Notes: a model not told the origin generated them from the sequence alone. A stretch of 64,000 nt of DNA from Marmoricola sp. Leaf446 (GCF_001424755.1 NZ_LMRF01000001.1:517294-581293); one strand, 5' to 3'. Shown: positions 1 through 9,506, numbered from the stretch's first letter. Made by a program: numbers and translations.

Positions 1-27
1 GGGCTGGTGGAGCGGCTCGACCGGTAG
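1..27 (+). CDS. possible 3' end of an upstream gene
   Basis: The first 27 bases can be read as the last eight codons of a plus-strand gene (G-L-V-E-R-L-D-R, then TAG). It would converge on the PLP-enzyme gene, whose stop lies four bases further on. Too little is present to identify a family, and the open frame could be chance. Confidence 0.25.
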   Translation, partial: GLVERLDR

Positions 28-30
28 CGG

Positions 31-981
31 TCAGGCGGGTCCGAGGCCGGCCGCGAAGCCGGGCACCGCCGCCGACCCGAAGAGTCCCGGGAGCCCGCCG
101 GTGTGCAGCAGCACGGTGCGCTCGCGGCGGCGTACGTCCCCCTCGGCGACGGCCGCCACCAGCCCCGCCAGCGCCCGGCCGGTGTAGACGGGGTCGAGCA
201 CCATGCCCTCGGTGCGCGCCGCCAGCACCAGGGCGTCGCGGACCGGCTGCGGGAGCGCCGAGTAGCCCTCGCCCACCTGGTCGTGCCGCAGCCGCAGCTC
301 CCCGGTGAGGTCGGCGCCGAACTCGGCCGCGAGCCGCCGCACCCGCACCTCGGGGTCTCCGGTCGCGCCGGTGTCCACGCCCAGCACCCGGTCGGTGCCG
401 AGCGCGGCGAGCAGACCGGCCATGGTGCCGCCGGAGCCGACGGCCACCACGACGTGCGCCGCGTCGGGCACCTGCTCCAGCAGCTCGGCCCCTGCGTCGG
501 CGTACGCCTGGGCGCCGACGGCGTTGGAGCCGCCGTAGGGCACGAGGTACGCCGCGTCGCCGAGCTCGGCGACCCGCTCCGCGGCCCGTCGCTCCAGGCC
601 GGGTGTGTCGACGTGGCCGGCCCAGTGGAGCCGGGCACCGAGGAGGTGGTCGAGCAGCAGGTTGCCGGTCGGGTCCCCGTGGGGGGCCTCGCCGGCCAGC
701 ACCAGCTCGACGGCGAGCCCGAGCCGGGCGCCGGCGGCCGCGGTCAGCCGGGCGTGGTTGCTCTGCGCGGCACCGGTGGTGACCAGGGTGGTCGCACCGC
801 GGGCGAGTGCCTCGGCGGTGGTCCGCTCCAGCTTGCGGACCTTGTTGCCGCCGCCGCCCAGGCCGAGCAGGTCGTCGCGCTTGACCACGAGGTCGGCATC
901 GCCGAGGCCGAGGGCCCGGGCCAGCCGGGGGGCCGGCTCGACGGGGGTGGGATAGGTGCCCAGGACGGTGCGGTCAGCCAT
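31..981 (-). CDS. PLP-dependent D-cysteine desulfhydrase / ACC deaminase family protein
   Basis: A 316-residue fold-type II PLP enzyme, the usual length for the 1-aminocyclopropane-1-carboxylate deaminase/D-cysteine desulfhydrase family. The PLP lysine sits in GGGGNKVRKL near residue 50. The substrate-loop motif GAAQSNHARL and a glycine-rich phosphate-binding stretch GSGGTMAGLL follow. The ATG at 979-981 is chosen because the protein then begins at the family N-terminus; the frame stays open far upstream, which is a GC-rich artefact. It is divergent from the desaturase, with 93 bases between the starts. Family members degrade D-cysteine or ACC, or act on L-cysteate or similar substrates. Which of these applies here cannot be told from sequence. 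Confidence 0.85.
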   Translation of the reverse strand: MADRTVLGTYPTPVEPAPRLARALGLGDADLVVKRDDLLGLGGGGNKVRKLERTTAEALARGATTLVTTGAAQSNHARLTAAAGARLGLAVELVLAGEAPHGDPTGNLLLDHLLGARLHWAGHVDTPGLERRAAERVAELGDAAYLVPYGGSNAVGAQAYADAGAELLEQVPDAAHVVVAVGSGGTMAGLLAALGTDRVLGVDTGATGDPEVRVRRLAAEFGADLTGELRLRHDQVGEGYSALPQPVRDALVLAARTEGMVLDPVYTGRALAGLVAAVAEGDVRRRERTVLLHTGGLPGLFGSAAVPGFAAGLGPA

Positions 982-1074
982 GGCCCGACCCTGGCACAGG
1001 GCGTACTCTCGCCGGGAGGGCCGTCCCGCCCGTCCCGTCGGGACCGGGGCGCGGGCAGTCAGGGGAAGGTCGCC

Positions 1075-2109
1075 ATGACCGCAGCACCGACCGCAGCGAC
1101 CAGTCCCGGGGCGGGCTACGCCCTGCTGGCCAAGGAGATCCGTGGCCTCGGCCTGCTCGAGCCACGTCGCGGCTTCTACGCCGGCGTCGGCGCGGTGGCG
1201 CTGGTGCTGACTGCGCTCGTCGTCGTGGCGATGGTGGTCTGGCGCGACTCGTGGTGGCTGCTGCTGGGGGCGCCGGTGCTCGCGGTGCTCTCCACGCAGT
1301 ACGGCTTCCTCGGCCACGACATCGGCCACCGCCAGGTCACCCGCGGCCGCGTCGCCACCCGGGTGCTCGGCATCGGGGTCGGCAACGGGCTCGCCGGGCT
1401 GTCCTACGGCTGGTGGGTGGCCAAGCACAACGCCCACCACGCGCACCCCAACGACCTCGCCACCGACCCCGACGTCGCCGTCGGCGCGCTGGTCTGGGAC
1501 GCCGACCAGGCCGAGGAGCGCCGGGGCGGGTTCGTCGGCTGGGTCACCCGCCACCAGGCGGCGCTGTTCGTGCCGATGCTGCTGGGCGAGGCGTTCGCGC
1601 TGCACGTCTCGAGCGTCCGCGAGCTGTTCAGGCCCGGGCTGCGCGACCGGTGGGCCGAGGCGACGCTGCTGGTGGCCCACCTCGCGGCGTACGTCCTGCT
1701 GCTCGTGACGACGCTGACCTGGGCCCAGGCCATCGTGTTCGGGCTGGTGCACAAGATGCTCCAGGGGCTCTACCTCGGGCTGTCCTTCGCGCCGGGCCAC
1801 AAGGGGATGCCGACGCTGGGGCCCGTCGAGGCGGCCGACCCGCTGCTGCGGCAGGTGCTGACCTCGCGCAACATCCGCGGTGGCCGGTTCGTCGACGCGG
1901 CGCTGGGCGGGCTGAACTACCAGATCGAGCACCACCTGTTCCCGAGCATGCCGCGGTCCAACCTGCGCCACGCCCAGCCCGTCGTACGCCGCTTCTGCGC
2001 GGAGCGCGGGGTGCCCTACGCCGAGGCGGGGGCCGGCACGGCGTACGCCGCGGGGCTCAAGCACCTCCACGCCGTCGGCAGCCGGCTGCGGGAGCGCGTC
2101 GCGGCCTGA
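1075..2109 (+). CDS. membrane fatty acid desaturase
   Basis: A 344-residue integral-membrane di-iron desaturase. The three histidine boxes are in the expected order: HDIGH (81-85), HNAHH (118-122) and QIEHH (283-287). Hydrophobic segments lie around residues 38-75 and 195-225. The QIEHH third box without a cytochrome b5 domain is typical of actinobacterial acyl-lipid/acyl-CoA desaturases that introduce a double bond into membrane fatty acids. The ATG at 1075 follows a strong AGGGGAAGG ribosome-binding site. A TACTCT sequence at 1003-1008 could be a -10 element. Regioselectivity cannot be assigned. Confidence 0.9.
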   Translation: MTAAPTAATSPGAGYALLAKEIRGLGLLEPRRGFYAGVGAVALVLTALVVVAMVVWRDSWWLLLGAPVLAVLSTQYGFLGHDIGHRQVTRGRVATRVLGIGVGNGLAGLSYGWWVAKHNAHHAHPNDLATDPDVAVGALVWDADQAEERRGGFVGWVTRHQAALFVPMLLGEAFALHVSSVRELFRPGLRDRWAEATLLVAHLAAYVLLLVTTLTWAQAIVFGLVHKMLQGLYLGLSFAPGHKGMPTLGPVEAADPLLRQVLTSRNIRGGRFVDAALGGLNYQIEHHLFPSMPRSNLRHAQPVVRRFCAERGVPYAEAGAGTAYAAGLKHLHAVGSRLRERVAA

Positions 2110-2167
2110 GGCCGCTGTCGGCGCCGCTGTCGATGTCGTTGTCGGGGCCGGGTCCTACCGTGGACCC

Positions 2168-2899
2168 ATGGCCGATCTCCGCTTCTGGTTCGACCCCGTC
2201 TGCCCGTTCGCCTGGATGACCAGCCGCTGGGTGCGGCTGGTGCAGGAGCAGCGCTCCTACGACGTCGAGTGGCGCTTCATCTCGCTGCGGCTGCTCAACG
2301 CGGCCGTGGACTACGACGCCCAGTTCCCGCCGGAGTACGCCGCCGGCCACACCGCCGGGCTGCGGCTGCTGCGGGTCGCGGCGCGGGTGCGCGAGGAGCA
2401 CGGCCCCGACGCGGTCGCGCGGCTCTACGAGGCGCTGGGGCAGCGGATCTTCGAGACCCCGCGCGCGGGCGGCTGGACCGACGCCGACCAGTCCGTCGAC
2501 GAGCGCGGCACGGCGGCGTTCCTCGAGCCGGTGCTGGCCTCGGTGGGGCTGCCGACCTCGCTGGCGGAGGCGCTGTCGGACGACACGCTCGACGCGGTGG
2601 TGCGGGCCGAGACCGACGAGGCGCTCGCGCTGACCGGGCGCGACGTCGGCACCCCGATCATGCAGGTCGACCCGCCGGACGGCGTCGCGTTCTTCGGCCC
2701 CGTCATCAGCCGGGTGCCCGACGCGACGGGTGCCGCCGAGCTGTGGGACCACGTGGTGGGGCTGGCGCGCTACCCCGGGTTCGCCGAGCTCAAGCGCAGC
2801 CTGCGCGAGCGGCCGCAGCTGCCCGGCCTCGGTGTCGACGTGGACGAGGTCGGCGTCACCGAGGACTGGCACGGCGGCAGCCGGCGGCAGCACCGCTGA
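2168..2899 (+). CDS. DsbA-family thioredoxin-fold protein (Rv2466c-like)
   Basis: A 243-residue thioredoxin-fold protein with an inserted helical domain, as in DsbA/FrnE and the mycothiol-linked nitroreductase-like group around Rv2466c. The redox motif position reads CPFA (Cys12), so the second cysteine of the usual CxxC is missing. A cis-proline region (GTPIMQV) is present near residue 163. The protein has no signal peptide and should be cytoplasmic. With one active-site cysteine it would act by a monothiol mechanism, perhaps with mycothiol (inference). TACCGT at 2156-2161 lies six bases before the ATG, which suggests a leaderless transcript. Confidence 0.8.
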   Translation: MADLRFWFDPVCPFAWMTSRWVRLVQEQRSYDVEWRFISLRLLNAAVDYDAQFPPEYAAGHTAGLRLLRVAARVREEHGPDAVARLYEALGQRIFETPRAGGWTDADQSVDERGTAAFLEPVLASVGLPTSLAEALSDDTLDAVVRAETDEALALTGRDVGTPIMQVDPPDGVAFFGPVISRVPDATGAAELWDHVVGLARYPGFAELKRSLRERPQLPGLGVDVDEVGVTEDWHGGSRRQHR

Positions 2900-2930
2900 G
2901 GTCTTGCCCGGCTCTGCCAGGGTGGGGCCC

Positions 2931-3419
2931 GTGACCACCTCGCCGCCGCTGCACCACCAGCAGACCATCGTCGTCCACGTCCCCGCCGAGGAGCTCTACG
3001 ACCTCGTCAGCGACGTCACCCGCACGGGCGAGTGGAGCCCGATCTGCACCGCCTGCTGGTGGGAGGACGGCTCCACTCCGGGCACCGTCGGCGCGTGGTT
3101 CGGCGGCCGCAACCAGACGCCCGACCGCACCTGGGAGACCCGCTCGCAGGTCGTCGCCGCCTCCCGGGGCCGCGAGTTCGCCTGGCTGGTCGGCGGCCGC
3201 TTCGCCCGGTGGGGCTTCACCCTGGAGCACGACGACGACGGCACCTACCTGACCGAGTCGTGGGACTTCCTGCCTGCGGGCATCGAGTTCTTCCACGAGA
3301 AGTACGGACCCGAGGCCGAGGCGCAGATCGCCGACCGGTCGCAGGCCGCGCTGAGCGGCGTCCCCGAGACACTGGCCGCCATCAAACGGATCGCCGAGGA
3401 CGCCGCCGCCGCGCGATGA
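2931..3419 (+). CDS. SRPBCC family protein (START/Bet v1-like)
   Basis: A 162-residue protein of the SRPBCC helix-grip superfamily (polyketide cyclase/dehydratase-like). It has the typical opening [21 protein letters not shown], a central beta-sheet region and a long C-terminal helix. The fold binds hydrophobic ligands in a deep cavity, but the ligand cannot be read from sequence. The GTG at 2931 is used because the conserved fold starts about 12 residues later. It lies 31 bases after the DsbA-like gene and seven bases before smpB, so it may share a transcript with either. Confidence 0.75.
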   Translation: MTTSPPLHHQQTIVVHVPAEELYDLVSDVTRTGEWSPICTACWWEDGSTPGTVGAWFGGRNQTPDRTWETRSQVVAASRGREFAWLVGGRFARWGFTLEHDDDGTYLTESWDFLPAGIEFFHEKYGPEAEAQIADRSQAALSGVPETLAAIKRIAEDAAAAR

Positions 3420-3426
3420 TGGCGCG

Positions 3427-3906
3427 GTGAAGAAGCAGGAGCAGGAGCTGGTCGTCGCGCGCAACCGCAAGGCGCGCCACGACTACCACCTCGAGGACAC
3501 CTGGGAGGCCGGCATCGTGCTCGTCGGCACCGAGGTCAAGGCGCTGCGCGCCGGTCGCGCCTCGCTGGTCGACGGCTTCGCCGAGGTCGAGGACGGCGAG
3601 GTGTGGCTGCAGCAGGTGCACATCCCGCAGTACGCCCAGGGCACCTGGACCAACCACACCGTCCGCCGCAAGCGCAAGCTCCTGCTGCATCGCACCGAGA
3701 TCGACCGCATCGAGCGCCGGCTGAGCGAGAAGGGCCTCACCCTGGTCCCGATCTCGCTCTACTTCTCCGGCGGTCGCGCCAAGGTCGAGATCGCCCTCGC
3801 CCGCGGCAAGAAGACCTGGGACAAGCGCCACGCCCTCGCCGAGCGCCAGGCCACCCGCGAGGTCGAGGCGGAGTTCTCGCGGCGGTTGAAGGGGCGGCGG
3901 GAGTAG
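3427..3906 (+). CDS. smpB: SsrA-binding protein SmpB
   Basis: A 159-residue protein matching SmpB over its full length: an N-terminal OB-fold with NRKARHDY and the [14 protein letters not shown] signature, then a basic C-terminal tail ([13 protein letters not shown]) that enters the ribosomal A site. With tmRNA it rescues stalled ribosomes and tags incomplete proteins. The start is GTG. It sits directly behind an SRPBCC gene, not behind prfB-ftsEX as in many actinobacteria. No tmRNA gene (ssrA) was recognised in the 329 bases downstream. Confidence 0.97.
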   Translation: MKKQEQELVVARNRKARHDYHLEDTWEAGIVLVGTEVKALRAGRASLVDGFAEVEDGEVWLQQVHIPQYAQGTWTNHTVRRKRKLLLHRTEIDRIERRLSEKGLTLVPISLYFSGGRAKVEIALARGKKTWDKRHALAERQATREVEAEFSRRLKGRRE

Positions 3907-3937
3907 GTCGGGCGGGGTTGGCCGGGCGGGGTTGGTC

Positions 3938-4039
3938 GGGCAGTTTCACCGGCCAGCCGGTGAAACTGCCCGCGAGGGTGGGGCAAACCGGGCACGAACG
4001 GGCAGTTTTGGTGCACCCGGCGCCCGAGTTGTCCGCACG
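3938..4039 (+). repeat. dispersed palindromic element, family A copy 1
   Basis: A perfect 16-bp inverted repeat (left arm GGGCAGTTTCACCGGC at 3938-3953, two-base centre, right arm 3956-3971) is followed after 28 bases by GGGCAGTTTT at 4000-4009 and then by CGCCCGAGTTGTCCGCACG ending at 4039. The same order recurs at 15708-15808 (inverted) and, for its first part, at 52427-52496. The second GGGCAGTTT could pair with the right arm instead of the left, giving two mutually exclusive hairpins. Located between convergent genes; likely a REP-like element or bidirectional terminator. Confidence 0.85.
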
Positions 4040-4134
4040 CCGGGTCGGCGGGGCGACGGGCCGGTCGGTCGCCGGGTCGCCGGATCGGCGTACGCCGGGA
4101 CGCGGGCCGTGCTGCCCCGAGCAGGTAGACGCCA

Positions 4135-4210
4135 TCTGGTGCGGTGCTGTGGTGCCCGAGTGCGGCGTACACGCCTTGTTCAGATGCAATAACTCCGCGT
4201 TACATGGGGG
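4135..4210 (+). repeat. dispersed intergenic element, family B copy 1
   Basis: About 76 bases, nearly identical to 22482-22557 with roughly eight differences. Shared blocks include TCTGGTGCGGTGCTGTGGTG at the left and CAATAACTCCGCGTTACATG at the right. The middle holds GGCG-TACA-CGCC, a small hairpin that is replaced by another self-complementary sequence in the other copy. Its AT-containing right end stands out from the GC-rich surroundings. It sits 25 bases from the GH15 stop codon. Confidence 0.85.
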
Positions 4211-4235
4211 CCCGGCCCCGGCCACCCACCGACCC

Positions 4236-6089
4236 CTACCCGAGCTCCCGGTCGAGGTTCATCGCCGCGGAGATCAGCGAGAGGTGGGTGAAGGCCTGGG
4301 GGAAGTTGCCGAGCTGCTCGCCGGCGAGGCCGATCTGCTCGCCGTAGAGACCGAGGTGGTTGGCGTAGGTGAACATCTTCTCCAGGGCCAGTCGGGCGTC
4401 CTCGAGGCGGCCGGACCGGGTGAGCGCCTCGACGTACCAGAACGAGCAGAGCGAGAAGGTGCCCTCGGAGCCCTCCACACCGTCGGGCGAGGCCTCGACG
4501 TCGTAGCGGAAGACGAGGCTGTCGGAGACCAGGCGCTCCTCGATCGCGGCCAGCGTGGAGGTGAAGCGCGGGTCGTTGGGGGCCACGAACTTCACCATCG
4601 GCATCAGCAGGACGCCGGCGTCGAGGGTGTCGGCGCCCGCGTGCTGCATGAACGCGCCGACCTCGGGGTCCCAGTGCTCGTCCATGATGCGGCGGTAGAT
4701 GTCGTCGCGCACGTCGGCCCAGCGCGACAGCTCGCCGGGCAGGCCGCGCTGGCGGGCGGTGCGCATCATCCGCTCGATCGCGACCCAGCTCATCAGCAGC
4801 GAGGTGGTGTGGTGGCGCGGGTCGTCGCGGATCTCCCACATCCCGGCGTCGGGCCGCTCCCAGTTGTCCATCAGCCACTCCAGCGCGCGGGTGAGGTCGT
4901 GCCAGGAGTCGGCGCTGATGCCCTCGCCGTACTTGTTGTAGAGGTAGACCGAGTCGATCAGCTCGCCGTAGATGTCGAGCTGGAGCTGGTCGACGGCGCC
5001 GTTGCCGATCCGCACCGGACGCGAGTCGCGGTAGCCGCGCAGGTGGTCGAGCTCGGTCTCGTGGGGGACGTTGCCGTCGATGTCGTAGAGCACGCGCAGC
5101 GGGCCGAGGTCCTCGGTCGTGCCGTTCTCGGGCGGGTGCGCCATCCGCTCCGACAGCCACCGCATGAAGGCGGCCGCCTCGTCGGTGAAGCCGAGCCGCA
5201 GCAGGGCGTAGAGGCTGAAGGCGGCGTCGCGGATCCACACGTAGCGGTAGTCCCAGTTGCGCCCCCCGCCCATCGACTCGGGCAGGCTCGTGGTCGGCGA
5301 GGCGATGATCGCGCCGGTCGGCTCGTGGGTGAGCAGCTTGAGGGTGAGGGCGGAGCGGTTGACCGTCTCCCGCCAGCGTCCGGTGTACGTCGACCGCGAC
5401 ACCCACGACCGCCAGAACTGGGCGGTGCGCTGGAACAGCCGGTCGCTGTCGACCGCGTCGGTCGAGGCCACGGCGTCGTCCTCGCCCAGCACCTCGAGCA
5501 CGAACAGCGCCTCCTGGCCCTGCCTCAGGGTGAGGTCGGCCAGCACGTCGCCGTCGCGCAGGTGCAGCTCGACCGACGCCGTCAGCCCGAGGCGTACGTC
5601 GCCCCCGGTGATCAGCACGCCCTCCGCGACCGCCTCCGTCTCCGGGTGGGTGCGGCCGTAGTCGGGCCGGGCGCTCAGCGTCATGGTGAGGTCGGTGGTG
5701 CCGCGGACGGCGGTCACCCGCCGCACGATGCGCTGCCGGTGGTCGGGGTCCGAGGCCTGCAGCACCGGCATGAAGTCGTGGACCTCGGCGACCCCGCGCT
5801 CGGTCATGAAGCGGGTGACCAGGATGGTGCTGTCGGGGAAGTAGAACTGGCTGGTGCGCACGCCCTCCTCCTGCTGCGGCCCGAGCCGCCACGAGCCGCC
5901 GCGGCGCGGGTCGAGCAGCGAGCCGAAGACGCTGGGCGAGTCGAAGCGGCCGGCGCAGAACCAGTCGATGGTGCCCTCCGAGCCCACCAGGGCGCAGGTC
6001 CGCAGGTCGCCGATCAGCCCGTGCTGGGCGATCGGCAGGAAGTCCTCGTGACCGTCCGCCTGACCGTCCGCCTGACCGGCCTCAGCCAC
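4236..6089 (-). CDS. glycoside hydrolase family 15 protein (glucoamylase/trehalase-like)
   Basis: A 617-residue protein with the two-part build of bacterial GH15 enzymes. The N-terminal beta-sandwich contains [20 protein letters not shown] (40-59), and the C-terminal (alpha/alpha)6 barrel begins with [16 protein letters not shown]. It has no signal peptide, so it should act in the cytoplasm on alpha-glucans or trehalose. The GTG start overlaps the zwf stop by eight bases, so the two are probably co-translated. This links release of glucose with its entry into the pentose phosphate pathway. Actinobacterial members have been shown to be trehalases in some cases; the substrate here is undecided. 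Confidence 0.88.
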   Translation of the reverse strand: MAEAGQADGQADGHEDFLPIAQHGLIGDLRTCALVGSEGTIDWFCAGRFDSPSVFGSLLDPRRGGSWRLGPQQEEGVRTSQFYFPDSTILVTRFMTERGVAEVHDFMPVLQASDPDHRQRIVRRVTAVRGTTDLTMTLSARPDYGRTHPETEAVAEGVLITGGDVRLGLTASVELHLRDGDVLADLTLRQGQEALFVLEVLGEDDAVASTDAVDSDRLFQRTAQFWRSWVSRSTYTGRWRETVNRSALTLKLLTHEPTGAIIASPTTSLPESMGGGRNWDYRYVWIRDAAFSLYALLRLGFTDEAAAFMRWLSERMAHPPENGTTEDLGPLRVLYDIDGNVPHETELDHLRGYRDSRPVRIGNGAVDQLQLDIYGELIDSVYLYNKYGEGISADSWHDLTRALEWLMDNWERPDAGMWEIRDDPRHHTTSLLMSWVAIERMMRTARQRGLPGELSRWADVRDDIYRRIMDEHWDPEVGAFMQHAGADTLDAGVLLMPMVKFVAPNDPRFTSTLAAIEERLVSDSLVFRYDVEASPDGVEGSEGTFSLCSFWYVEALTRSGRLEDARLALEKMFTYANHLGLYGEQIGLAGEQLGNFPQAFTHLSLISAAMNLDRELG

Positions 6090-7539
6090 GGAGCTGCCAG
6101 CCGCCGGGCGGCATCGCCAGCGCGGCCTCGGGACCCCAGGAGCCCGGCGCGTAGGGCTGCACCGCGGGCGGCGCCTGCAGCACCGGCTCGCAGACCTGCC
6201 ACAGCCGGTCGACCTCGTCGGCGCGGGTGAACAGCGTCTGCTCGCCGCGGAGCACGTCGAGCAGCAGCCGCTCGTAGGCCTCCAGGGGCGTCGCGTCGGG
6301 GGCGTCGTCGCCGACGTCGAGGTGCATCGTGGCCTCGACGAGGTCCATGTCGGGCCCGGGCTTCTTGGCCCGGATCTCGACGTGGATGCGCGGGTCGTCG
6401 GTCAGCTCGAGCACGAGGTCGTTCGGCGGGCGCGAGGTCGGCTCGTCGTCGAACATGGTGCACTCCGAGCCGCGGAAGCGCAGCGTGATCACCCGGTCGC
6501 CCTTGGCCAGGCGCTTGCCGGTGCGCAGGTAGAACGGCACGTCGCGCCAGCGGTCGTTGTCCACGAACGCCTCGATCGCGACGAACGTCTCGACCTCGGA
6601 GTCGTCGGCGACGTCGTCCTCGTCGCGGTAGCCGTCGTACTGGCCGTAGACCACGCGCTCGGGGTCCAGCGGCCGCATCGCCTCGAACACGGCGTGCTTG
6701 GCGTCGCGCACCGCGTCGGCGGTGAAGTGCTTCGGGTCCTCCAGCGCCACGAACCCCAGCAGCTGGCACAGGTGGGTGGAGATCATGTCGCGCAGGCAGC
6801 CGGTGGACTCGTAGAAGCTGCCGCGGCCCTCCATGCCGAGGTCCTCGGGCACGTCGATCTGCACCGAGGCGATGGAGTGGCGGTTCCAGGCGGGCTCGAA
6901 CAGGCCGTTGGCGAACCGCAGCGCCAGGATGTTCTGCACCGCCTCCTTGCCCAGGAAGTGGTCGATGCGGAAGACCTGGTCCTCGTCGACGACGTCCTTG
7001 AGCGCGGCGTCGAGCTCGCGCGCGGTCTCCAGGTCCAGGCCGAACGGCTTCTCCAGCACCAGCCGCGCGCGCTCGGTCAGCTGCTCGCGACCGAGCATCG
7101 CGACCATGCCCTGCATGGCCGAGGGCGGCACGGAGAGGTAGACCAGGCGGCGTACGTCGTCACCGAGCTCCTCCTCGCAGCTGCGGACCGCGTCGGCGAG
7201 GTCGCTGCCGTCGTCGGCGTCGGAGGTCTGGAAGCTGATCCGCTCCAGCAGCCGCTGCGCGACGTCGTCGTCGAGGTCGTCGACGGTGTCCTGGAGCCCT
7301 TCGCGGACCTGGTCGCGGAACTCGTCGTCGGTGCCCGGCGAGTGGCGGCCGCTGCCGATGATGCGGAAGTCCTCGGGCATCCGGCCGGCGGCGGCCAGGT
7401 GGTAGAAGCCGGGGAAGAGCTTGCGGGCGGCCAGGTCACCGGTGGCCCCGAAGAGGACCATCACGTGGGGCGGGAGCTGCTCCTCGGTGGAGGAGGTGGA
7501 GGGGGCGGACTGCGGGGCGGTGGGGGAGGAGTCGCTCAC
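6082..7539 (-). CDS. zwf: glucose-6-phosphate 1-dehydrogenase
   Basis: A 485-residue enzyme that oxidises glucose-6-phosphate to 6-phosphogluconolactone, the entry step of the pentose phosphate pathway and a main NADPH source. The Rossmann motif [15 protein letters not shown] lies at residues 30-44. The catalytic [13 protein letters not shown] is near 191-203. The first 24 residues are Ser/Thr/Pro-rich and probably disordered. It is followed without a gap by a GH15 enzyme that may supply glucose. It is not in the usual tal-zwf-opcA cluster. Confidence 0.97.
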   Translation of the reverse strand: MSDSSPTAPQSAPSTSSTEEQLPPHVMVLFGATGDLAARKLFPGFYHLAAAGRMPEDFRIIGSGRHSPGTDDEFRDQVREGLQDTVDDLDDDVAQRLLERISFQTSDADDGSDLADAVRSCEEELGDDVRRLVYLSVPPSAMQGMVAMLGREQLTERARLVLEKPFGLDLETARELDAALKDVVDEDQVFRIDHFLGKEAVQNILALRFANGLFEPAWNRHSIASVQIDVPEDLGMEGRGSFYESTGCLRDMISTHLCQLLGFVALEDPKHFTADAVRDAKHAVFEAMRPLDPERVVYGQYDGYRDEDDVADDSEVETFVAIEAFVDNDRWRDVPFYLRTGKRLAKGDRVITLRFRGSECTMFDDEPTSRPPNDLVLELTDDPRIHVEIRAKKPGPDMDLVEATMHLDVGDDAPDATPLEAYERLLLDVLRGEQTLFTRADEVDRLWQVCEPVLQAPPAVQPYAPGSWGPEAALAMPPGGWQLRG

Positions 7540-7627
7540 GTCTCCTTCGTACCCGACGCCACCAGCGCGTCACGTGGCCCACGCCACGCCGCTCACGGGC
7601 CCGCGACGCAAGCCCCTGACGCAGCAC

Positions 7628-7656
7628 GGACGCGGACCCGAGAGGGGTCCGCGTCC
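7628..7656 (-). terminator. hairpin terminator after the SigB/F-type sigma gene
   Basis: A perfect 12-bp stem (7628-7639 with 7645-7656) with loop GAGAG lies 19 bases beyond the stop of the sigma gene. No T-tract is obvious, as is common in GC-rich actinobacteria. Confidence 0.65.
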
Positions 7657-7675
7657 GGGTGTGGTGCCTGGTGGC

Positions 7676-8623
7676 TCAGCCGACCGAGCGGTCCCCCTGG
7701 GGGTCCTCGATGTCGGAGCGCAGCTGGCCCAGGATGCGGGCGAGCAGCCGGGAGACCTGCATCTGCGTGACACCGATGTCCTCGGCGATCTCGCGCTGGG
7801 TCAGGCCGTCGAAGAAGCGCAGCTGCAGCACGCGGCGGTCGCGGTCGCCGAGGCGGCGCACGACGGGACCGAGCATGACCCGGGCCTCCGCGGCGTCGCC
7901 GTCGTTCTCCTGACCCGGCAGCACGTCGCCCAGGGCGATGGGGGAGTCCTGTCCGACGGGCACGTCCAGCGAGGCCGGCGTGAAGCAGCCGAGCGCGCTC
8001 ATGGCCTCGGACACCTCGCTCTCGGCGACGCCGAGGCGCTCGGCGATCTCCTTGGGCTCCGGGTCGCGACCCAGGCTGTTGGCGAGGTCGCCGCGCGCCG
8101 GGGCGATGCGGGCCTGGAGCTCCTGGATCCGGCGCGGGGGCCGGACCATCCACCCGGCGTCGCGGAAGTGGCGCTTGACCTCGCCCCGCATGGTCGGCAC
8201 GGCGAAGCTGACGAACTCGTGGCCCGTGGAGCGGTCGAAGCGTCGCGCCGCCTTGACGAGTGCGAGCCGGGCGACCTGGAGCAGGTCGTCGGTGGGGATG
8301 CCGCGCGAGCGGAACCGGGCGACCACCGCGGTGGCCAGGCCGAGGTTGAGCTCGACCACGCGGTCGAGCAGTCGACGGCGCTCCTCGGGGTCCTCGGTCG
8401 CCTCGGCCTCGGCGAAGAGGTCGGCGGTGTCGTGGGCACGCTCCTGGCGACGTGCCTCCGAGGGCGTCGTGGGGCGGTCGTCGAGCGAGGCGGAGGCCTG
8501 GGCGGGCGCGCGCGGCTCGCGTGTCATCGTCGTCGTCGGCGCCTCGTGGGGGGCGGCGATGGTCGTGGCAGAGGTGGAGGTGTCGGAGAGGTCAGAGTGC
8601 GTGGGGCGGTCGATGTCGTCCAT
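7676..8623 (-). CDS. RNA polymerase sigma factor, SigB/SigF/SigG subfamily
   Basis: A 315-residue sigma-70 family protein of the stress/sporulation-type group: about 75 low-complexity N-terminal residues, region 2 (GIPTDDLLQVARLALVKAARRFD), region 3 (RIQELQARIAPARGDLANSLG) and a region 4 helix-turn-helix (LTQREIAEDIGVTQMQVSRLL). Family members are usually held by an anti-sigma kinase (RsbW-like), but no such gene is adjacent. The Ser/Thr-rich leader is longer than in most relatives. The start could be later, for example at the Met near residue 33. Confidence 0.93.
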   Translation of the reverse strand: MDDIDRPTHSDLSDTSTSATTIAAPHEAPTTTMTREPRAPAQASASLDDRPTTPSEARRQERAHDTADLFAEAEATEDPEERRRLLDRVVELNLGLATAVVARFRSRGIPTDDLLQVARLALVKAARRFDRSTGHEFVSFAVPTMRGEVKRHFRDAGWMVRPPRRIQELQARIAPARGDLANSLGRDPEPKEIAERLGVAESEVSEAMSALGCFTPASLDVPVGQDSPIALGDVLPGQENDGDAAEARVMLGPVVRRLGDRDRRVLQLRFFDGLTQREIAEDIGVTQMQVSRLLARILGQLRSDIEDPQGDRSVG

Positions 8624-8791
8624 CGGGTGCTCACCACCGTTCGTGTCGCTGTGTGGTTTCGCCGAGTGGCTGCAGCGAAGGTGGGCGCGAGGCGCCTCGC
8701 ACGAGGTGTATCGGTGGGTGCTTCCTGGTCCGCCGACGTCGGGGCGATCTCGTGCAACGTCATCGACAGTACGCCCTCCCCCTGACAGTCC

Positions 8792-9433
8792 TCACCCCCC
8801 TGCGGGTGAATTTCCGGTGAGGTGGGCCCTCAGGCCGATCATCGCGTCGTCCAGCAGGCCGCGCAGGTCGGCGTCCGGGTGACGCAGCCACAGCTCGTAC
8901 GCCGCGAGGGCCAGCGCGAGGGAGACCTGGCTCACCACCTCGGGCAGCAGGTCGTGCGGCCCGACCCCGTGCCGGCGGGCCACGAACGCGGCGATCACGG
9001 CCCGCCACTCGGCGTACCGCAGCACCGAGTGGGCCTGCAGCTCCGGCGTCATCAGGATCAGTCGCATCCGCTCGCGGTGCCCCGGCTCGGCCCCGTCGGG
9101 GAAGTCGTTGAAGGACAGCACGGCCCGGTGCACCGCCTCGTGGACCGGCAGGTCCTCGGGCAGGGCGGCCAGGGTGTCGCGGAAGCCGGCCAGGGTGCGG
9201 TCGAAGCGCCCCCACGGGATGTCGTTCTTGGAGCGGTAGTAGCGGAACAGGGTGCGGCGGCCGACCCCGACCTCGGCCGCGATCATGTCGAGGGTGGTGC
9301 CGGCGAAGCCGTGGGTGGCGAAGAGCCGGAAGGCCGCTCGCTCGATGGCGCCGTGGCTGGTCGCGACGGGGCGTCCGAGGGCCGAGCTGCTGCTGCGCGC
9401 CGGCGTGGCGCCGGACGGGGACCGCTCCACCAT
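8792..9433 (-). CDS. mftR: mycofactocin system transcriptional regulator MftR (TetR family)
   Basis: A 213-residue TetR-type repressor. The N-terminal helix-turn-helix spans about residues 25-70 (AAFRLFATHGFAGTTLDMIAAEVGVGRRTLFRYY), followed by an all-helical ligand domain. It is divergent from mftA, the standard position of MftR, and 114 bases separate the starts. The known family represses the mft genes and is relieved by acyl-CoA ligands. The ATG at 9431-9433 gives a normal N-terminus. The palindrome CTGTGG-N6-CCACAG in the shared promoter is a likely operator. Confidence 0.9.
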   Translation of the reverse strand: MVERSPSGATPARSSSSALGRPVATSHGAIERAAFRLFATHGFAGTTLDMIAAEVGVGRRTLFRYYRSKNDIPWGRFDRTLAGFRDTLAALPEDLPVHEAVHRAVLSFNDFPDGAEPGHRERMRLILMTPELQAHSVLRYAEWRAVIAAFVARRHGVGPHDLLPEVVSQVSLALALAAYELWLRHPDADLRGLLDDAMIGLRAHLTGNSPAGG

Positions 9434-9464
9434 GAGGGGCGCGAATCTACCCGACCGGAGGGGT

Positions 9465-9506
9465 GACTTTCCGCACTTGGTGCCAATACTGTGGCGCGAA
9501 CCACAG
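9465..9506 (+). promoter_or_regulatory. candidate mftA promoter with overlapping MftR operator
   Basis: TGACTT (9465-9470) and TACTGT (9487-9492), 16 bases apart, resemble a -35/-10 pair reading toward mftA. The perfect inverted repeat CTGTGG (9489-9494), six bases, CCACAG (9501-9506) overlaps the -10, where a TetR-type repressor would block polymerase. The protein-DNA contact is inference from position and symmetry. Confidence 0.5.

Larger units (their letters stand above)
3907..4235. other. 329-base convergent intergenic gap holding two repeat elements
   Basis: No credible gene lies here. The gap separates the convergent ends of smpB and the GH15 gene. It starts with short direct repeats of GGCGGGGTTGG (about 3912-3935), then holds one copy of each dispersed repeat family listed separately (3938-4039 and 4135-4210). 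I see nothing identifiable in 4040-4134. Confidence 0.7.

Noticed and set aside
31-2070. Single 679-codon minus-strand gene covering the PLP enzyme and the region opposite the desaturase
   Set aside because: Only the last 316 codons match a protein family. The rest is the shadow of the desaturase gene.
3907-4235. Possible tmRNA (ssrA) next to smpB
   Set aside because: No tRNA-Ala-like ends, no tag-reading frame and no CCA-like end were found. The gap is explained by two repeat elements.
8624-8791. SigB/F-type promoter (GTTT-N-GGGTA) before the sigma gene
   Set aside because: No pair with acceptable spacing was seen on the coding strand. TACTGT-like words alone are not enough.
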